DNA of 58,412 bases from Bacteroides sp. (GCA_014802425.1 JAAVCH010000004.1:92253-150664); one strand, 5' to 3'. Positions 19,481 to 28,532 are shown, counted from the stretch's first letter. Notes: generated from the sequence alone by a model not told the origin. Made by a program: numbers and translations.

Positions 19481-19543
19481 GATCAAGTGCGGTTTTAGTG
19501 GCAACGGATGGGAAGGCTCCACAGAGGCATACTTCACGCCGGT

Positions 19544-21682
19544 TCAGAACCTCAGGGTGTAGGAGACTGACGGCACAATGCCGAACATGGCCTGGAGCAC
19601 GGCCCGCGTCCCGGAGGGGCTGCCGGGGTCGTCCTCGAAATACACCACATAGGGGTTATAGCGGCAATAGAGGTTGTAGATTCCGAAACTCCATTCGTAG
19701 GTCAGTTTCTTTCCGGCATGGGTGTATGTGGCCGAGAGGTCGAGGCGGTGGGTGTCCGGTGTGCGGTAGCCGTTGCGGCGGCTGTAGTAATAGATGGTGG
19801 TGCCGGAGAGCTCGTACTTCACGTCAGGGGCCGTAAGTGGGGTACCGGAGGAGAAGGTCCACGTACCCGAGAGGTTCCAGCGGTCGTTGAAGCGGTACAT
19901 GGCCACGACGGAGAGGTCGTTCCGGCGGTCGTTGGAGGCGGCGTACCAGCGTCCGTCGTTGATGCCGGGTATGCGCGACTGCGTGCGCGTGAGCGCATAG
20001 GAGATCCAGCCGGTAAGGTGGCCGGTGTTCTTGCGCGCCATCAGCTCCATGCCGTAGCTGCGTCCCCGGCCGGGCAGGATGATGCTCTCCAGGTCAAGAC
20101 GCGAGAACATCCCGGAGCCGTCGCGGTAGTCGTAGACATCGTGCATATCCTTATAGTAGACTTCGGCCGACCAGTCGAAGGCGCCGTCGTCCGTCATACC
20201 GGCGTATCCCGCGGCATACTGCCATACCCGCTCCGGACGGATGCCGGCCGACGAGAGGGCGAAACGGTCAAACGGGAAGCTCGTGGAGTTCTCCCTCAGC
20301 GAGTGGATCGACTGCGATGTGAGCGACACCCCCGCCTTGACGTTATGGCATCCGTTGATTTCCCATTTCAGGCTCACACGCGGCTCGGGAGTGAAGTAGG
20401 ATGCGCCGCTCATGTCGGGCAGGCTCTCCTGCAGGGTGATGAATTTACGGAACCGGGACCCGTCCAATGCCGAGAACAGCGACAGCCGCACCCCTCCCGA
20501 GGCCCGGAAGGGCCCGGCAAGCACCCCTTCGTAACCCGCCCAGACGGCATTCACCCAGCCGCTCTTCACGTCGCGCTGCCGGTGGCCGGCGATGGTGAAG
20601 TCGGCCGACATCACACGCAGGAACTCCGACCGCAGGCCGAATTCCAGCCGTCGGTCGTCGTCGATGGCGTAGGTGACGCTTTCGTTGACCGAGGCGTTGC
20701 GTATGTACTCCCTCAGCAGCTGCGAGCTCTGCATGATGTCCATGGTCATGCGGGTGGAGTAAGAGGTATAGGCGCCCGTGGTGCGGAAGTTCCAGTCGTC
20801 GTTGCGCCGGGCGTTCCATGTCAGCGATCCGCCGATGTTGCCCCAGTACATTCCCATTATGCCGCCGATGGCCATGTTGTCGTGGCTGGCGATGAAGGAG
20901 GCGTCGATGTAGTCGTCACGGCGGGCGCGGTAATGGAGCTTGGCCGTGACGTCGTAGAAGTTCATCACTATGTCGCGGTATTCGGGGAGCATCTTCAGGA
21001 ATGCGTCGACATATGAGCGGCGTGCGGTGACGGCAAACGAAAGGCGGTCGCGCACGACCGGACCGCTCGCCATCAGCTTGGCCGCCAACAGCCCTACCGT
21101 GCCCCCCGCATGGTACTTCTCCATGTCGCCGGAGGCGAGCGAAGTCTCCAGCACGGATGAGGAGGCCTCGCCGAATGAAGCGGGGACAGGCCCTTTGTAG
21201 AGGGTGGCTCCGCCGATGGCCCGGTCGTTGAATGTGGAGAAGATTCCCATCACGTGGGTGGGGGAATAGAGTGAAATGCCGTCGAGCATCACGAGGTTCT
21301 GGCCCGATGTGCCGCCGCGCACTTCGAATCCGCCGGCGCCGTCCCCCTCGCTGTGTACTCCGGGCAGGAATGTTATGGATTTCAGGATGTCGTTCTCACC
21401 GAAAAGCACAGGCATGAGGGCCATCCTGGAGAGTTCGACGCTTTCCGCTCCGAGCCTCAGCGAGGATATGCGCCGCGAGGCCGACTGGCCTGTCACCACT
21501 ACCTCCTGCAGTTCATCGACCGCAATGCCGTCGGCCGAAATGCTGTCGGCCGGTGCCACAGGGGCCATTTCCGCAGGCGGAGCACCGACGGACAGATCCG
21601 CGGCCACTGCCACCTGGCTGCCGGCCGCCAGCACTGCCGCTACAGCCGCCACTGCCTGAATCCTCATCTTCACTCTCATCAT
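19544..21682 (-). CDS. TonB-dependent outer-membrane receptor
   Basis: A 712-residue receptor with a signal peptide (cleavage near residue 28), a TonB-box-like LQEVVVTGQ, a plug domain (FGENDILKSITFLPGVHSEGDGAGGFEVRGG, in part, through about residue 200) and a 22-strand-type barrel ending in an aromatic residue (SYTLRF). The substrate cannot be read from the sequence. Receptors paired with DUF4249 usually carry an N-terminal carboxypeptidase-like domain; this one goes straight from the signal peptide to the TonB box. It is transcribed ahead of the DUF4249 gene. Confidence 0.93.
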   Translation of the reverse strand: MMRVKMRIQAVAAVAAVLAAGSQVAVAADLSVGAPPAEMAPVAPADSISADGIAVDELQEVVVTGQSASRRISSLRLGAESVELSRMALMPVLFGENDILKSITFLPGVHSEGDGAGGFEVRGGTSGQNLVMLDGISLYSPTHVMGIFSTFNDRAIGGATLYKGPVPASFGEASSSVLETSLASGDMEKYHAGGTVGLLAAKLMASGPVVRDRLSFAVTARRSYVDAFLKMLPEYRDIVMNFYDVTAKLHYRARRDDYIDASFIASHDNMAIGGIMGMYWGNIGGSLTWNARRNDDWNFRTTGAYTSYSTRMTMDIMQSSQLLREYIRNASVNESVTYAIDDDRRLEFGLRSEFLRVMSADFTIAGHRQRDVKSGWVNAVWAGYEGVLAGPFRASGGVRLSLFSALDGSRFRKFITLQESLPDMSGASYFTPEPRVSLKWEINGCHNVKAGVSLTSQSIHSLRENSTSFPFDRFALSSAGIRPERVWQYAAGYAGMTDDGAFDWSAEVYYKDMHDVYDYRDGSGMFSRLDLESIILPGRGRSYGMELMARKNTGHLTGWISYALTRTQSRIPGINDGRWYAASNDRRNDLSVVAMYRFNDRWNLSGTWTFSSGTPLTAPDVKYELSGTTIYYYSRRNGYRTPDTHRLDLSATYTHAGKKLTYEWSFGIYNLYCRYNPYVVYFEDDPGSPSGTRAVLQAMFGIVPSVSYTLRF

Positions 21683-21701
21683 CTGATTTCTTAACCTGAT
21701 G

Positions 21702-21709
21702 CAAAGTTA
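21702..21709 (-). promoter_or_regulatory. Promoter -7 box of the TonB receptor operon
   Basis: TAACTTTG on the minus strand, 19 bases before the receptor start codon. No clear -33 element is seen at the usual distance. Confidence 0.5.
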
Positions 21710-21836
21710 TGAATAAAATCCCGCTTCCACCCGAAAATCCGACCGAAATCCTACGAGGAACCGTATCTCGCCACTCTCTCCGGTGACACACCCCGACGCT
21801 CCAACGTCCCTTTTCAGCCCGATTTATCGGGGAAAA

Positions 21837-21867
21837 TTTGCCGACCCGAAAAATTTTGTTAATTTCG
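21837..21867 (+). promoter_or_regulatory. Promoter of the CD225-like gene
   Basis: TTTG at 21837-21840, 19-base spacer, then TAATTTCG at 21860-21867 (one mismatch to TAnnTTTG). The start codon at 21901 is 33 bases further. Confidence 0.65.
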
Positions 21868-21900
21868 TAAGCAAATTTCTTTTTAAACATATCTGACGTT

Positions 21901-22296
21901 ATGGACAACAAGTACAACCAGTACGGGCCGCAGGGAGAGTACGGACAGCAGCCCTACGGACAGCAGCCGCCGTACACCCCGCAGGGACAGCAGCCCTACG
22001 GACCGCAACAGCCTTACGGGCCTCAGGGCCCCCAGATGCCGCCGAACAGCAATATGGTGTGGGCCATCCTCACCACGCTGCTCTGCTGCCTGCCTTTCGG
22101 CATTGTGGCAATCGTGTATGCGTCAAAAGTCGACGGACTCTGGGCAAGAGGCTTCTACGACGCGGCATATCAGGCAGCCAACAAGGCCAAGACCTGGTCG
22201 ATAGTGGCCGCCGTATGCGGACTGGTGGGCAGCGTGATCTATGGCGTGCTCATAGCCTGCGGAGTCTTTGCCGACCTCATGACGAATGTGCAGTAA
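21901..22296 (+). CDS. CD225/dispanin-family membrane protein with Gly-Gln-Pro-Tyr-rich N-terminus
   Basis: A 131-residue protein. Residues 1-50 are a low-complexity region of repeated QQPYGPQ-like units. Two hydrophobic helices follow (about 53-75 and 100-125), joined by a basic, small-residue loop, AYQAANKAKTWS. This is the CD225/dispanin layout known from interferon-induced transmembrane proteins; bacterial members are common and of unknown role. The DUF2752 gene starts 36 bp later; the two families are often neighbours in Bacteroidales. Confidence 0.85.
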   Translation: MDNKYNQYGPQGEYGQQPYGQQPPYTPQGQQPYGPQQPYGPQGPQMPPNSNMVWAILTTLLCCLPFGIVAIVYASKVDGLWARGFYDAAYQAANKAKTWSIVAAVCGLVGSVIYGVLIACGVFADLMTNVQ

Positions 22297-22332
22297 CCAC
22301 CGGATGGAGGCATACTCCGAAACTGAGCCGGA

Positions 22333-22734
22333 ATGATGTCGCCGGATAAAGTGAAAGGGATCGCAGCGGCCGCCGGGTGTCTGGCGGCCGTGGCGATTCT
22401 CGCGTTCATTTACTCGCATGTGGATCCGGCGTCGGGCGAGTGGGGACGCTTCTTCCCTAAGTGCCCCGTGAAGATGCTCACCGGCCTTGACTGTCCCTCA
22501 TGCGGCATACAGCGCGCCATCCACGCCATGCTCACCGGAGATTTCGCCGGGGCACTGCGGCTCAATTTCTTCATTCCCTTCTCACTGGCCTACCTGCTGG
22601 GGATGCTTCTGACCCGGTGTTTCTGCCCCCCGACTTCGGAATGGCGCAGGTTTTTCTGGGGCGTGAAGGGCGGAGCCGTGTACATAGGCGTTTATATGAT
22701 ATGGTTTGTGGTGCGCAATATCCTCGGCATCTGA
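22333..22734 (+). CDS. DUF2752 membrane protein
   Basis: A 133-residue protein with a helix near residues 8-27, the family motif LDCPSCGIQRAIHAMLTGDF, and further helices at about 75-95 and 110-130. Paired cysteines in CPSCG may bind metal or form a disulfide, but the function is not known. It follows the CD225-like gene by 36 bp and may share its promoter. Confidence 0.9.
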   Translation: MMSPDKVKGIAAAAGCLAAVAILAFIYSHVDPASGEWGRFFPKCPVKMLTGLDCPSCGIQRAIHAMLTGDFAGALRLNFFIPFSLAYLLGMLLTRCFCPPTSEWRRFFWGVKGGAVYIGVYMIWFVVRNILGI

Positions 22735-22807
22735 AGCTCCCGGCGCACATACCCGGCATCTTAGGCCCCCGGCGCACCGCCGACCCGTCTTATATACCGC
22801 ACTACTT

Positions 22808-23596
22808 ATGGAATTACGTAAAGAAACCCTTACACGCTACATCCTGCCTATGCGCGAAGGAGGCTCCCTGCCCGCGCTCGGAGAGGCATCGGACGGCTTC
22901 CGCTATGTGGTGAAGCTGCGCGGAGCCGGCCACGGCGCCAAGGCACTCATATCGGAACTGGTAGGGGGGCTCGTGGCAAAGGCATTCAAGTTCAAGACCC
23001 CGGAACTGGTGCTGCTCGACCTCGACGGAGCATTCGGCATCACGGAGCCTGACGAGGAGGTGCAGGAACTGCTGCGCAAGTCGGAAGGCCTGAACCTTGG
23101 GATGCACTTCCTCGACGGCGCGGCCACGTTTGACCCGGCCGTCAACAAGGTCGATCCGCTGACGGCATCGAAACTCGTATGGATGGATGCGTTCCTGACC
23201 AACGTGGACCGCACCCGCCTCAACCCCAACATGATGATATGGCACGGTGAGCTCTGGCTCATCGACCATGGAGCGTCGCTCTATTTCCATCATTCCTGGC
23301 GCGACCCGCAACAGGCCGCCCTCGATCCGTTCCCGTTCATATCGCGCCATGCGCTTCTCCCGTTCGCCGACCGTCTGGAGGAGGCGGACCGCCTTATGCG
23401 GCAGGCCATCACGCCGCGTACGCTCTCGGCAATAGCCGACCTCATACCCGACGAATGGCTCACCGAGGAAGAGAGCGGCCTCACCCCGAAGGAGCGACGC
23501 GAGGCGTACCGTACATTCCTGACACGGCGCCTGGCGGAAAGCCGTATATTCACCTCCGAGGCCATACGGCAGCGGGAAAAACTTTTGAAGGGATGA
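22808..23596 (+). CDS. HipA-like kinase family protein
   Basis: A 262-residue protein resembling the stand-alone HipA-like kinase family that is paired with DUF3037 proteins. It has a nucleotide-binding-like beginning (DGFRYVVKLRGAGHGAKALISELV), a catalytic-loop-like MDAFLTNVDRTRLNPNMM with the HipA-type D...N pattern, and LWLIDHGASLYF as the metal-binding aspartate segment. It lacks the N-terminal subdomain of E. coli HipA. The ATG at 22808 gives the usual beginning. It overlaps the next gene by ATGA. Target and function are unknown. Confidence 0.85.
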   Translation: MELRKETLTRYILPMREGGSLPALGEASDGFRYVVKLRGAGHGAKALISELVGGLVAKAFKFKTPELVLLDLDGAFGITEPDEEVQELLRKSEGLNLGMHFLDGAATFDPAVNKVDPLTASKLVWMDAFLTNVDRTRLNPNMMIWHGELWLIDHGASLYFHHSWRDPQQAALDPFPFISRHALLPFADRLEEADRLMRQAITPRTLSAIADLIPDEWLTEEESGLTPKERREAYRTFLTRRLAESRIFTSEAIRQREKLLKG

Positions 23597-24006
23597 GCGC
23601 GGAGAGCCACGGACCGGTCAGTGAGAAACTGATCTACGAATACTGCCTGCTGCGGTATGTGCCCGACATCGAGCGCGGGGAATTCATCAACGTGGGGCTC
23701 ATGATGATGTGCAAGCGGCGCCGCTGGCTGCGCACCGCCCTGCGGATTGACGAGGAGCGCGCCCTGGCGCTTGCTCCGGAGTGCGACCTCGTGCGGCTCC
23801 GCACGCAGCTCGGTGTGTTCACGCGCAGCGACGTGCCGGAGGCGGGACTCCCCGTAGAGGAACGCTACCGCTGGATGGGCGCCGTGAAAAGCGCCATAAT
23901 CCAGACCTCCCCCTCGCATCCGGGCCTGCTACTCCTCAGCGACGGCGATGACGTCCGGAAGCGGCTCGACGCGGAATTCGACCGCCTGTTCGCCCGATTG
24001 GTATGA
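23593..24006 (+). CDS. DUF3037 family protein
   Basis: A 137-residue protein with the DUF3037 opening YEYCLLRYVPDIERGEFINVGLMMM, which is highly characteristic. The start overlaps the HipA-like gene stop (ATGA at 23593), so the two are translationally coupled. This pairing recurs in many bacteria; whether it forms a toxin-antitoxin-like pair or another regulatory unit is not established. Confidence 0.9.
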   Translation: MSAESHGPVSEKLIYEYCLLRYVPDIERGEFINVGLMMMCKRRRWLRTALRIDEERALALAPECDLVRLRTQLGVFTRSDVPEAGLPVEERYRWMGAVKSAIIQTSPSHPGLLLLSDGDDVRKRLDAEFDRLFARLV

Positions 24007-24083
24007 CGCCTCCCCACCGCCGCCCCCGGGTTGACCGTTCGGCATCCGGCGGCGACACACGACGGAACGGCCATCGAAAAAGA

Positions 24084-24124
24084 TAAAGCCACCTGCCGGC
24101 GCAAATGCACGGCGGGTGGCTTTT
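24084..24124. terminator. Bidirectional terminator between DUF3037 and hcp
   Basis: Arms of 11 bases at 24088-24098 and 24110-24120 pair with one wobble. The hairpin is flanked by TAAA on the left and TTTT on the right, so it can end transcription of both converging units. Confidence 0.75.
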
Positions 24125-24164
24125 AAGTTCATGTCGGTTTCTATGATCAGTCGGGAAATGACGG

Positions 24165-25820
24165 TCAGTTGTTGATCAGAAGGTCGATGTCGTTCTCGAC
24201 GGTGGATATGGTCCCGATGTTGAATTTCTCCTGAAGCACCTTCAGGATGTCGGGGGTGAAGAAGGCGGGAAGTGTCGGGCCGGTATGGATGTTCTGCACT
24301 CCGAGGTACAGGAGGGCAAGGAGGACGATGACGGCTTTCTGCTCGTACCAGGCGATGTTGAACACGAGCGGGAGGTCGTTGATGCTCTCTACTCCGAAGG
24401 CGTCCTTAAGCGCCATGGCTATGCGCACGAGCGAATAAGAGTCGTTGCACTGTCCGGCGTCAAGCACACGGGGCACACCCTCGATGTCGCCCAGCGGAAG
24501 CTTGTTGTAGCGGTACTTGGCGCAGCCGGCCGTGAGGATCACGCAGTCCTCGGGAAGGGCCTCGGCGAACTTGGTGTAGTAGTCGCGCTGCGGGAAGCGG
24601 CCGTCGCATCCGGCCATCACGACGAACTTGCGTATCTTTCCGCGCTTCACGAGGTCCACGATCTTCGGCGCGAGTTCGATCACCTGATGATGCGCGAAGC
24701 CGCCTACGATCTCGCCGTGCTCGATGGCTACGGGAGGAGCGCAGGTCTTGGCGCGCTCGATCACTTCGGAGAAGTCGTGGTGCCCTTCGGCGTCCGCCTC
24801 GATGTGGTGGGTGCCCGGCATGTCGACTACGCCGAGTGTATATACACGGTCGGTATATGTGGTGGTCTTACGCGGCGGCACGATACAGTTGGACGTGAAT
24901 ACGAAGCATCCGTTGAACTTCTCGAACTCATCGAGCTGCTTCCACCAGGCATTGCCGTAGTTGCCGGCGAAATGGGGATATTTCTTGAAATAGGGATAGT
25001 ACTGCCCCGGAAGCATCTCGGAGTGGGTGTAGACGTCGACTCCGGTGCCGATGGTCTGTTCGAGGAGTTCCTCAAGGTCGTGGAGGTCGTGGCCCGAGAT
25101 GAGGATTCCCGGATTGATGCGGGTGCCTATGTCCACCTTCGTGATTTCGGGGTTGCCGTATCGGCCGGTATTGGCGGAGTCGAGCAGGGCCATGGCCTTA
25201 ACTCCCCCTTCGCCCATGTAGAGCACTGTCTTGAGGAGTTCGTCGACGGTGATGTCGGTGCGGCTCACCTCCTTGAGCACTTTTTCGATATAGGCGTAGA
25301 CCTCGTCGTCCTCGTACTTGAGGTTGGCCGCATGGCGCGCATAGGCGGCGGCTCCCTTGGCGCCGTAGATGGCCAGCTGCTTGAGGCCGCGCTTGTCGGG
25401 GTCGGGCTCGGCAAGCACGCCGGTGACCTCCTCAAGCGCCTTGTAGTCCTCCGGGCCGGCTTCGAGCGCCACTTCCGGAGCATCCGGTACGGCTATGCCC
25501 AGTTCCGCGCACTTGGCCTTGAGTTCATCCTTCACCTGGAACGCACGGCGGATGAATCCGTCGAGGGAATCGTTGGAGAAGTTGGCGTTGGTGATGGTGG
25601 TGAAGAGGGCGTCGATTACCTGATGGTCGGCCTCACGGCTGGAGGCTCCATGCTCGCGCAGGAGGTCGTTGAGGATCGCCACTCCTCGTGTGGCGTAGAG
25701 CAGAAGGTCCATGCGGCCGGAAGTCTCCGGGAGTTTGCCGCACACTCCGCGCAAGGTGCATCCTGTGCCCTTGGCGGTTTCCTGACACTGATAGCAGAAC
25801 ATTTCGGGGCGTGTCTCCAT
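24165..25820 (-). CDS. hcp: Hybrid-cluster protein (hydroxylamine reductase)
   Basis: Hcp carries a cubane cluster and a hybrid iron-sulfur-oxygen cluster and protects against nitrosative stress; it can reduce nitric oxide or hydroxylamine. The 551-residue product begins with the cluster cysteines C9, C12, C21 and C27 in FCYQCQETAKGTGCTLRGVC. Later segments, such as TGVDVYTHSEMLPGQYYP, VFTSNCIVPP, TAGCAKYRYN and DAGQCNDSYS, supply ligands to the hybrid cluster. The ATG at 25820 is chosen, since the longer frame runs through the cupin gene. No hcr reductase gene is adjacent. Confidence 0.96.
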   Translation of the reverse strand: METRPEMFCYQCQETAKGTGCTLRGVCGKLPETSGRMDLLLYATRGVAILNDLLREHGASSREADHQVIDALFTTITNANFSNDSLDGFIRRAFQVKDELKAKCAELGIAVPDAPEVALEAGPEDYKALEEVTGVLAEPDPDKRGLKQLAIYGAKGAAAYARHAANLKYEDDEVYAYIEKVLKEVSRTDITVDELLKTVLYMGEGGVKAMALLDSANTGRYGNPEITKVDIGTRINPGILISGHDLHDLEELLEQTIGTGVDVYTHSEMLPGQYYPYFKKYPHFAGNYGNAWWKQLDEFEKFNGCFVFTSNCIVPPRKTTTYTDRVYTLGVVDMPGTHHIEADAEGHHDFSEVIERAKTCAPPVAIEHGEIVGGFAHHQVIELAPKIVDLVKRGKIRKFVVMAGCDGRFPQRDYYTKFAEALPEDCVILTAGCAKYRYNKLPLGDIEGVPRVLDAGQCNDSYSLVRIAMALKDAFGVESINDLPLVFNIAWYEQKAVIVLLALLYLGVQNIHTGPTLPAFFTPDILKVLQEKFNIGTISTVENDIDLLINN

Positions 25821-25834
25821 ATCTCGGCGTTTTA

Positions 25835-26164
25835 TCAGGGTTTTACCTTTACAAGCATTACTTTCGAATCGGCCTTTGCCTCGACGCTGTGGGGCACATC
25901 GGCTCCCATGAGCAGGAACTCGCCGCCGCAAAGGGTATGGGGCATGCCGTTGAGCACGAACTCTACTTCACCTTCGAGCACATTGACCATCACTTCGGCG
26001 GGAGCCACGTGGGTGTCGAGCTTCTGTCCTGCCTTGAATGCCAGAAGGGCCACTCCGCCGTTGTCATTGGAGAAAAGGTTCTTTACATGCACCCGGTCTT
26101 CGCCGGCTTCGATCTGGGAGGCCAGTACATGGACCTCGCCGAACTTGTAATCTGTCTTCAACAT
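25835..26164 (-). CDS. Small cupin-domain protein
   Basis: A 109-residue single-domain cupin: KAGQKLDTHVAPAEVMVNVLEG carries the first metal-binding set (H, E) and GEFLLMGADVPHSVEA the second. It ends 14 bp before hcp, so the two form an operon. Cupins of this size next to hcp may bind a metal or a small ligand in the nitrosative-stress response; this is inference from position. Confidence 0.9.
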   Translation of the reverse strand: MLKTDYKFGEVHVLASQIEAGEDRVHVKNLFSNDNGGVALLAFKAGQKLDTHVAPAEVMVNVLEGEVEFVLNGMPHTLCGGEFLLMGADVPHSVEAKADSKVMLVKVKP

Positions 26165-26298
26165 AGCGATATTGTGTTTTTCAGAATTAAATTAAATGTG
26201 TCGGTTGTATTTCATTAGTTCCAACACCTCCGGCCGAAGGATTGTTCGAGGCGCGCACTCCTCCGGACCGGATGAACGCGCGGAAGCTATGGGTTGAC

Positions 26299-26315
26299 AT
26301 ACGTATCATACGTAT
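26299..26315. promoter_or_regulatory. 17-bp palindromic operator candidate between cupin-hcp and dtd
   Basis: Two copies of the self-complementary 8-mer ATACGTAT flank a single C, so the site is both a direct and an inverted repeat. It lies 134 bp before the cupin gene on one side and 14 bp before the -33 box of dtd on the other. Its position and symmetry suggest a regulator-binding site; the regulator is unknown. Confidence 0.5.
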
Positions 26316-26328
26316 TCGGACGTTCCGG

Positions 26329-26360
26329 TTTGCAAGTCAGGGATTTTTACCGTAACTTTA
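26329..26360 (+). promoter_or_regulatory. Promoter of dtd
   Basis: TTTG at 26329-26332, 20-base spacer, TAACTTTA at 26353-26360 (one mismatch). The dtd start is at 26406. Confidence 0.65.
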
Positions 26361-26405
26361 TGCCATTGTTACGCGCCTGGCGGCGCGGATTAAATCTTAC
26401 GATTC

Positions 26406-26858
26406 ATGAGACTTGTGATACAGCGTGTGACCGAGGCCTCAGTGGCCGTCGGCGAGGAAGTGACAGGGCGCATCGGCCGGGGGCTGATGGTGCTTGTGGG
26501 GGTTGCCACGGGAGATACGGAGGAGGATGCCGACTGGCTTGCCGCCAAGACGGCGGCGATGCGCATATTTCCCGACGAGGCAGACGTGATGAACCGCTCG
26601 CTGACCGACACCGGCGGCGAGGCACTCGCCGTCAGCCAGTTCACGCTGATGGCATCGACGCGCAAGGGGAACCGGCCGAGCTACATACGGGCGGCCGGCC
26701 ACGACCTGGCCGTGCCGCTCTACGAACGCTACTGCCGGCGCCTCTCCGAGCTTCTCGGACGCCCGGTGGCCCGGGGCCGGTTCGGCGCCGACATGCAGGT
26801 GAGCCTCGTCAACGACGGGCCCGTCACCATCGTGATCGACTCCCGTCTACGGGAATAG
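26406..26858 (+). CDS. dtd: D-aminoacyl-tRNA deacylase
   Basis: Dtd hydrolyses D-amino acids and glycine wrongly attached to tRNAs. The 150-residue product has the family length, the start MRLVIQRVTEASV, the catalytic SQFTLMASTRKGNRPSY and the late LVNDGPVTIVIDS with the Gly-Pro selectivity motif. The gene ends in TAG at the expected C-terminus, showing that TAG works as an ordinary stop in this genome. Confidence 0.97.
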   Translation: MRLVIQRVTEASVAVGEEVTGRIGRGLMVLVGVATGDTEEDADWLAAKTAAMRIFPDEADVMNRSLTDTGGEALAVSQFTLMASTRKGNRPSYIRAAGHDLAVPLYERYCRRLSELLGRPVARGRFGADMQVSLVNDGPVTIVIDSRLRE

Positions 26859-27013
26859 GAAGGGGCCGAGGGCCACTCGGCGTTCTGCTTCAAATGCGCG
26901 GCGGTAAATTCGGATAGCCAAGACGCTTCATATCATCTGATGCCGCAAGCCACGGGCCGGAGGCCCATGCGGTTTGATTTCACGTAGACCATAACAAAAA
27001 CCACACATACGAC

Positions 27014-27787
27014 ATGGAGGATTCAGTAAGGAAGCCCGTAGCGGCGTCCGAGATAGAGGAATTGCTAAAGGCAGAGGCTGACGCCACGCAACGCGACCAT
27101 CTCATGCGGTTTTTCAAAACCGGCAAGGGGGAATACGGGGAGGGGGACCGTTTCTTAGGGCTCAGAGTGCCTCAGACGAGAGCCGTCGTAAAGGAGGCCC
27201 GTCTGCTTGTGGGGATGGAGGATATCGGGAAGCTGCTGTATTCCCCCTGGCACGAAGTGAGGCTCTGCGGGCTGCTTCTGCTCGTGGAGGAAATGAGGGG
27301 CGCCCTTCCAAAAAGGAAAGACAGCGAAGAGGCCCTTATGCTGAAAGCCGGAAGAAGGAAGGAAATCGCGGAGTTCTATCTGCTCCATGCGCGGCAGGCC
27401 AACAACTGGGACCTCGTGGACCTTTCCTGCCAGTATATCCTCGGGCCGTACATACGGTTGTCGGAGGAAGCCGGCTACGGCATCCTCCGCCGGCTGGCCG
27501 TAAGCGACAATCTATGGGAACAGCGCATCTCAATCGTAACGACCCTCGACTTCATCCGCAACGGCATCTTCTCCCCTACCCTGGAAATATGCGGTATGCT
27601 TATCGGCCATCCCCATGACCTGATACATAAGGCAATAGGCTGGACATTGCGTGAAATCGGGAAAAAGGACAGCGGAACCTTGACGCGCTATCTCGAAACC
27701 AACCATTCAAGGCTCGCGCGCACTTCGCTGCGCTACGCCATCGAACGCCTGCCGGGGCCCGAACGCCTCTACTGGCTCAACCGCTGA
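27014..27787 (+). CDS. DNA alkylation repair protein (AlkD-like HEAT repeats)
   Basis: A 257-residue all-helical protein of the AlkD type, whose HEAT-like repeats hold alkylated DNA and remove N3- and N7-alkylpurines. The typical segments are FFKTGKGEYGEGDRFLGLRVPQTR near the start and NNWDLVDLSCQYILG, WEQRISIVTTLDFIRNG and AIGWTLREIGKKD later. The WDLVD aspartate is the catalytic one in AlkD. It stands alone; no promoter box is evident in the 155 bp before it. Confidence 0.92.
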   Translation: MEDSVRKPVAASEIEELLKAEADATQRDHLMRFFKTGKGEYGEGDRFLGLRVPQTRAVVKEARLLVGMEDIGKLLYSPWHEVRLCGLLLLVEEMRGALPKRKDSEEALMLKAGRRKEIAEFYLLHARQANNWDLVDLSCQYILGPYIRLSEEAGYGILRRLAVSDNLWEQRISIVTTLDFIRNGIFSPTLEICGMLIGHPHDLIHKAIGWTLREIGKKDSGTLTRYLETNHSRLARTSLRYAIERLPGPERLYWLNR

Positions 27788-28326
27788 CTACCGTCCCCTC
27801 CTTGCCCGGCCTCACCGCCCCCTTTCCGGCGGCACCGCCACGCCGGAGACGCTCATGGCTCCATGGATTGAAGCCACTCCATCGCCTTTTCCGCCTGAGA
27901 GTGCTGCGACTTTCGGGGCACACTATATGATACGGTGTACCTCATCGGACGGACGCGCCACACCCCGCAGTGCATCGCCACGGAACATATAGCAATGCCG
28001 GCACCCGGCGCTTATCCTGTGGCACCCGTGCCAGGGATTCCATATCACCATTTCAATTCCATTTTAAGTGTACCTTACTTTGATAACCCTTAGCTTGATA
28101 ATGAATATCGGCGCCCATCGGTTTGAGGCGCTTAGTCTGAAGAGTCGAAACGAAACGATTAAAAGAGCAGGTCAAACGAAATATCAATCGCTTCCCTGAC
28201 GATTTTATGTTTGAATTGACCAAACTCTCGTATTCCATTCTTTTTCCCCTTTAAGTTTTAAGTCACCAAACAAAACACCCAATCTCACGCCCATAACTGG
28301 GTGTAAAATTGGGTGTTAATACAACA
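27788..28326. other. Non-coding stretch, possibly the scar of an integrated element
   Basis: About 540 bp without a supportable gene. The first part (to about 28050) is G+C-rich and featureless. From about 28050 to 28320 it is markedly A+T-rich, unlike its neighbours. It ends with AACACCCAAT (28274-28283) and its inverse ATTGGGTGTT (28308-28317), with a third GGGTG copy at 28299-28303, next to the 3' end of tRNA-Ser. A 60-codon minus-strand frame (28053-28238) has no recognisable product. Repeats like these beside a tRNA end are typical of recombinase attachment sites; no integrase gene is present. Confidence 0.4.
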
Positions 28327-28348
28327 AAAGCCTGATAAATCAGGCTTT
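28327..28348 (-). terminator. Terminator after tRNA-Ser
   Basis: AAAGCCTGA and TCAGGCTTT pair around a 4-base loop. On the minus strand the stem is followed by TTTTGTT, an intrinsic terminator 5 bases beyond the tRNA. Confidence 0.8.
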
Positions 28349-28350
28349 AT

Positions 28351-28438
<88 letters not shown>

Positions 28439-28501
28439 TCGGATGGATGACGCATCTGCGCTGAGGCGCCCGATATGAGGCCGCTATGCGGGATGCGCAT
28501 G

Positions 28502-28532
28502 CAAAGTTACGGATTATTTTTCACTTCCGCAA
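28502..28532 (-). promoter_or_regulatory. Promoter of tRNA-Ser
   Basis: On the minus strand TTG (28530-28532), 20-base spacer, then TAACTTTG (28502-28509). Transcription would start about 60 bases before the mature tRNA 5' end. Confidence 0.7.

Noticed and set aside
19718..21016. 432-codon plus-strand frame opposite the TonB receptor
   Set aside because: Antisense to a clear receptor gene; His/Val/Arg-rich translation typical of shadow frames.
24285..26150. 621-codon plus-strand frame opposite hcp and the cupin
   Set aside because: It runs across two real genes on the other strand and shows no domain.
28053..28238. 60-codon minus-strand frame before tRNA-Ser
   Set aside because: No signal, domain or promoter; listed only as part of the A+T-rich scar.
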